Source: CAJXTB01 sp047626195
GTDB lineage: Bacteria; Myxococcota_A; UBA796; GCA-2862545
DNA: 8,137 nucleotides
Reading direction: 5' to 3'
Assembly: GCA_047626195.1 (NCBI GenBank)
Contig: JBLHSN010000275.1
Location: forward strand, 1-8,137
In this document: piece after piece, positions 7,301 to 8,137 of the stretch
Layout: every line of letters begins with the position of its first letter
Numbering within the stretch: position 1 is the stretch's first letter
Made by a program: the position numbers and the translations under genes
The notes under the pieces: model-generated
Seen by the model: only the letters and a program-made list of their open reading frames with translations
Databases searched by the model: none
Told to the model about the DNA's origin: nothing

Positions 7301-7931
7301 CGACGCCGGAGATGGAGCCAGCGATACTCGTAGCGCCGGCGAGCAGCATGCGCGTCTCTCCGTACAGCACGTTCTCACGGGTGGACCGTGAGCCACCAGC
7401 ACTGATCTCGGTGTGACCCCGACGCCCTTCGCGCCAGTCGTGGCGGTGGTCAAAGCGCTCGTCGCTATTCAGATTCACTGGGCGGTTGTGCGCGTAGCGA
7501 ATGTGGTCGTGCGAGTTGATGAGGCCGGGGCTGATGACGCCGTCCGGGCAGGTGACAATCAGCGTGTCTTCGGGCGCTTCGTCGGCACAGTCGCAGCCTG
7601 TACAGGTGATCAGGCCGTTTTCGCCACGCTCGATGAGAACACCGCCGTCGTAGATGACGTTGTCACCGAGGACAGTACCTTGAAGAAGCAGGTGCGAAGC
7701 GGTGGCGGGGTCGCCAGAGATGTCGCACAGGCCGTCTGTGGCGGGAAGCGGTGTGTCACAGAACACATCGTCTGCACCCGGTTCGGTGTCGTCTTCTGTG
7801 TCGATGTCGGTGTCGGTGTCGGTATCCGGGTCGACCTCGGTACCGGTTTCACCGGTTTCACCGGTGTCTTTGTCGCACGCAGAGAGTGCGAGAGTCAGCG
7901 AAAGGGGCAGCCAGAACATGCGCAGAGTCAC
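4329..7931 (-). CDS. Large lipoprotein: amidohydrolase domain with TSP3-like repeats, OB-like, Ig-like and lamin-tail domains
   Basis: The protein is 1200 residues from GTG 7931, which has GGTGAGG at 7937-7943 five bases upstream. A GTG at 7967 is possible but would put 12 more residues before the signal. MTLRMFWLPLSLTLALSAC is a lipoprotein signal with Cys19, followed by an Asp/Thr/Gly/Glu linker (20-56). The amidohydrolase domain (about 78-460) has PGLINSHDH (H141, H143), HIAEG (H271, E274), VVHG (H306), WSPRSN and GTDW (D357). This is the residue set expected of TRZ/ATZ and nucleobase-deaminase relatives that bind one metal and attack C-N bonds. Next come DxDxDG repeats like thrombospondin type 3 (about 522-634), an OB-like domain (646-738, with VGDQVTIEGTVAEFFGQIQL), a second one (764-841, with FVLDGEIRVDD), two Ig-like domains (851-937, 943-1032) and a lamin-tail-type domain (1034-1199, with FNGDDGLALVCDG and VDFIGS). 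It should lie outside the cytoplasm, membrane-tethered. The substrate is unknown. Confidence 0.88.
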   Translation of the reverse strand: MTLRMFWLPLSLTLALSACDKDTGETGETGTEVDPDTDTDTDIDTEDDTEPGADDVFCDTPLPATDGLCDISGDPATASHLLLQGTVLGDNVIYDGGVLIERGENGLITCTGCDCADEAPEDTLIVTCPDGVISPGLINSHDHIRYAHNRPVNLNSDERFDHRHDWREGRRGHTEISAGGSRSTRENVLYGETRMLLAGATSIAGSISGVDSAGLLRNLDSNSDNEGLRSGRTQYATFPLSDISGRLIASGCSDYDMDSANVLNNDSYLPHIAEGIDAEANNEFRCLSSGANGGSDVIASNTAVVHGIGMTPSDISIMAGEGAQLVWSPRSNISLYGMTASVTQYATAGVRIALGTDWTPSGSAHLLRELQCADEMDTTHYGDFFTDREQWAMVTENAAIAMGAEQALGRLAEGFVGDITIFDGSVNDRYRAVIDANTEDVLAVFRGSEILSGNSDIVGALLTSQDSALCDTLDVCGSEKSVCSDLDAGITIGELQSAAGGSAYPLFFCGTPPGEPTCEPLRNDEDGDGVIFPLVDVMDTDGDGIADAQDNCANIFNPPRPLEGFVQGDFDADGLGDDCDPCPLNPGSVCEQVDPFDIDGDGTDNTTDNCPSLPNADQLDADGDGIGAACDPCDDFASEGGACGAEVYDVKNGTVTGTVVLADMLVIGTYEAGVFFQLDPNTATIDYSGVENSGIYAYMPDFSPRPNVGDQVTIEGTVAEFFGQIQLSDIATIEVTATDRNLPAYTVLTPAEANTAEAGVNESTRVQIVGATVTAINPEPGGGDSAPTNQFVLDGEIRVDDHSYLADPFPSVGETFSVVRGVMRWGNGQSQLLPQGIEDIIAGDASLDGITEDDAAVEQGDSTVLTVSLTRETTDDVTVLVSCTPSQTISCPATVTIAGGQRSADITVAGLLASDTPATVTAEIAGESDTASVRVYNDLSARNLSSLTAANNTVLPGAEVDVTLVLDIPAGATTSVPMTYSGPLTGPDNVAVAQGSRMATFTVTAGDAPGAASVSGDLGAEATANITVASVTVDPNLYFSRYIEGSGAGNKVVEITNATGGDVDASRCTVDLYRNGNATVDSSFDLTALTLANGDEFVLCNSSFTPAASCDQTGNLNFNGDDGLALVCDGNIVDFIGSTTGGDPGSEWAANGVSTANQTLVRKCTVIQGDIDPVDAFDPSAEWDSLAQDNVDNLGNYTCP
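7801..7868 (-). repeat. Short in-frame tandem repeats coding the acidic linker
   Basis: On the + strand, 6-base units of TCGGTG type run from 7801 to 7824 (TCGATG, TCGGTG, TCGGTG, TCGGTA). Three 9-base units of ACCGGTTTC type lie at 7842-7868, the last with one mismatch. Read on the - strand they code (Asp-Thr)n and (Thr-Gly-Glu)n just behind the lipid-anchored cysteine. Both unit lengths are multiples of three, so copy-number change would alter linker length without shifting the frame. Confidence 0.8.
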
Positions 7932-7994
7932 GAAAACCTCACCATTGGATGGCGGGCAGCATGGCACGTCTGGGAACGTTTCGCCGTATCGATT

Positions 7995-8017
7995 GTGTGT
8001 CTAGATTGAAGACACAC
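7995..8017. promoter_or_regulatory. Perfect 8-bp inverted repeat upstream of the lipoprotein operon
   Basis: GTGTGTCT (7995-8002) and AGACACAC (8010-8017) are exact reverse complements around a 7-base centre. The repeat is 64 bp upstream of GTG 7931, in the gap where the operon's promoter is expected. No T-tract follows on either strand, so it does not look like an intrinsic terminator. An operator for a dimeric regulator, or a hairpin in a 5' leader, fits better. I cannot identify the regulator. Confidence 0.45.
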
Positions 8018-8021
8018 TCGG

Positions 8022-8114
8022 TCAGCACACCCTAGAGGCACCGTAGCCAATGACAAGGACATCGGCTGGGCTGTTCTTGCCGATGTAGTCGTTGAACAGG
8101 GGCAATGTCCCGTC
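8022..8114 (-). other. Possible gene remnant at the right edge
   Basis: The - strand frame 8114-8022 reads 30 residues ending in TGA, with the protein-like stretch LPLFNDYIGKNSPADVLVIG and then YGAS. ADVLVIGYGAS resembles the dinucleotide-binding start of FAD-linked oxidoreductases (DVVVIGxGxxG), but it breaks off at once (RVC, stop). A TGA also lies directly upstream at 8115-8117. It may be a decayed flavoprotein start or chance. The + strand here holds no open frame with a start codon. Confidence 0.18.
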
Positions 8115-8137
8115 TCATACCAGATCTTTGTTCGGCC

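Noticed and set aside
7413..8009. Open frame of 198 codons on the + strand at the right
   Set aside because: It lies antisense to the amidohydrolase domain, signal peptide and linker. Its FTGFTG and VGVGVGI runs merely mirror the Asp/Thr repeats.
1..8137. tRNA, rRNA, CRISPR array, insertion sequence or attachment site
   Set aside because: No cloverleaf, spaced repeats, transposase or terminal inverted repeats were seen on either strand.

Overview
The window is a gene-dense, GC-rich bacterial stretch of about 8.1 kb. I see no RNA genes, insertion sequences or CRISPR. The long lipoprotein (lipobox, Asp/Thr linker, thrombospondin type 3-like repeats, C-terminal lamin-tail-type domain) is a style common in Myxococcota, Bradymonadota and other former deltaproteobacteria. 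That placement is an inference from protein style, not a phylogenetic result.

Left part (1-2301): the 3' end of an MBOAT O-acyltransferase gene on the + strand is followed after 10 bp by an SGNH/GDSL-like membrane-anchored protein. This is the usual pair for acylating exported polysaccharides. A family 4 glycosyltransferase on the - strand converges on the pair and overlaps it tail to tail by 24 bp. Together they look like the edge of a surface-polysaccharide locus.

Middle part (2302-3393): diverging from the glycosyltransferase is a + strand gene for a small multi-pass membrane protein resembling the Sm_multidrug_ex family. Coupled to it by an ATGA overlap is a two-helix membrane protein gene that appears broken. 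It has an in-frame TGA (3113-3115) and an apparent one-base deletion in a short G run (about 3288-3290). Its repaired frame would end at 3393, its stop overlapping the stop of the convergent neighbour.

Right part (3390-7931, - strand): a two-gene operon. The first gene encodes a lipoprotein of about 1200 residues with an amidohydrolase (TRZ/ATZ/nucleobase-deaminase-like) catalytic domain. Behind the catalytic domain come Ca-binding-type repeats, two OB-like domains, two Ig-like domains and a lamin-tail-type domain. Those C-terminal modules recall secreted nucleases, so the combination with an amidohydrolase is the most interesting item here. The second gene starts directly after the first one's stop and encodes an exported, cysteine-containing protein of unknown function with a duplicated module. 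Upstream (7932-8137) lie a perfect 8-bp-arm inverted repeat and possibly a remnant of another gene.
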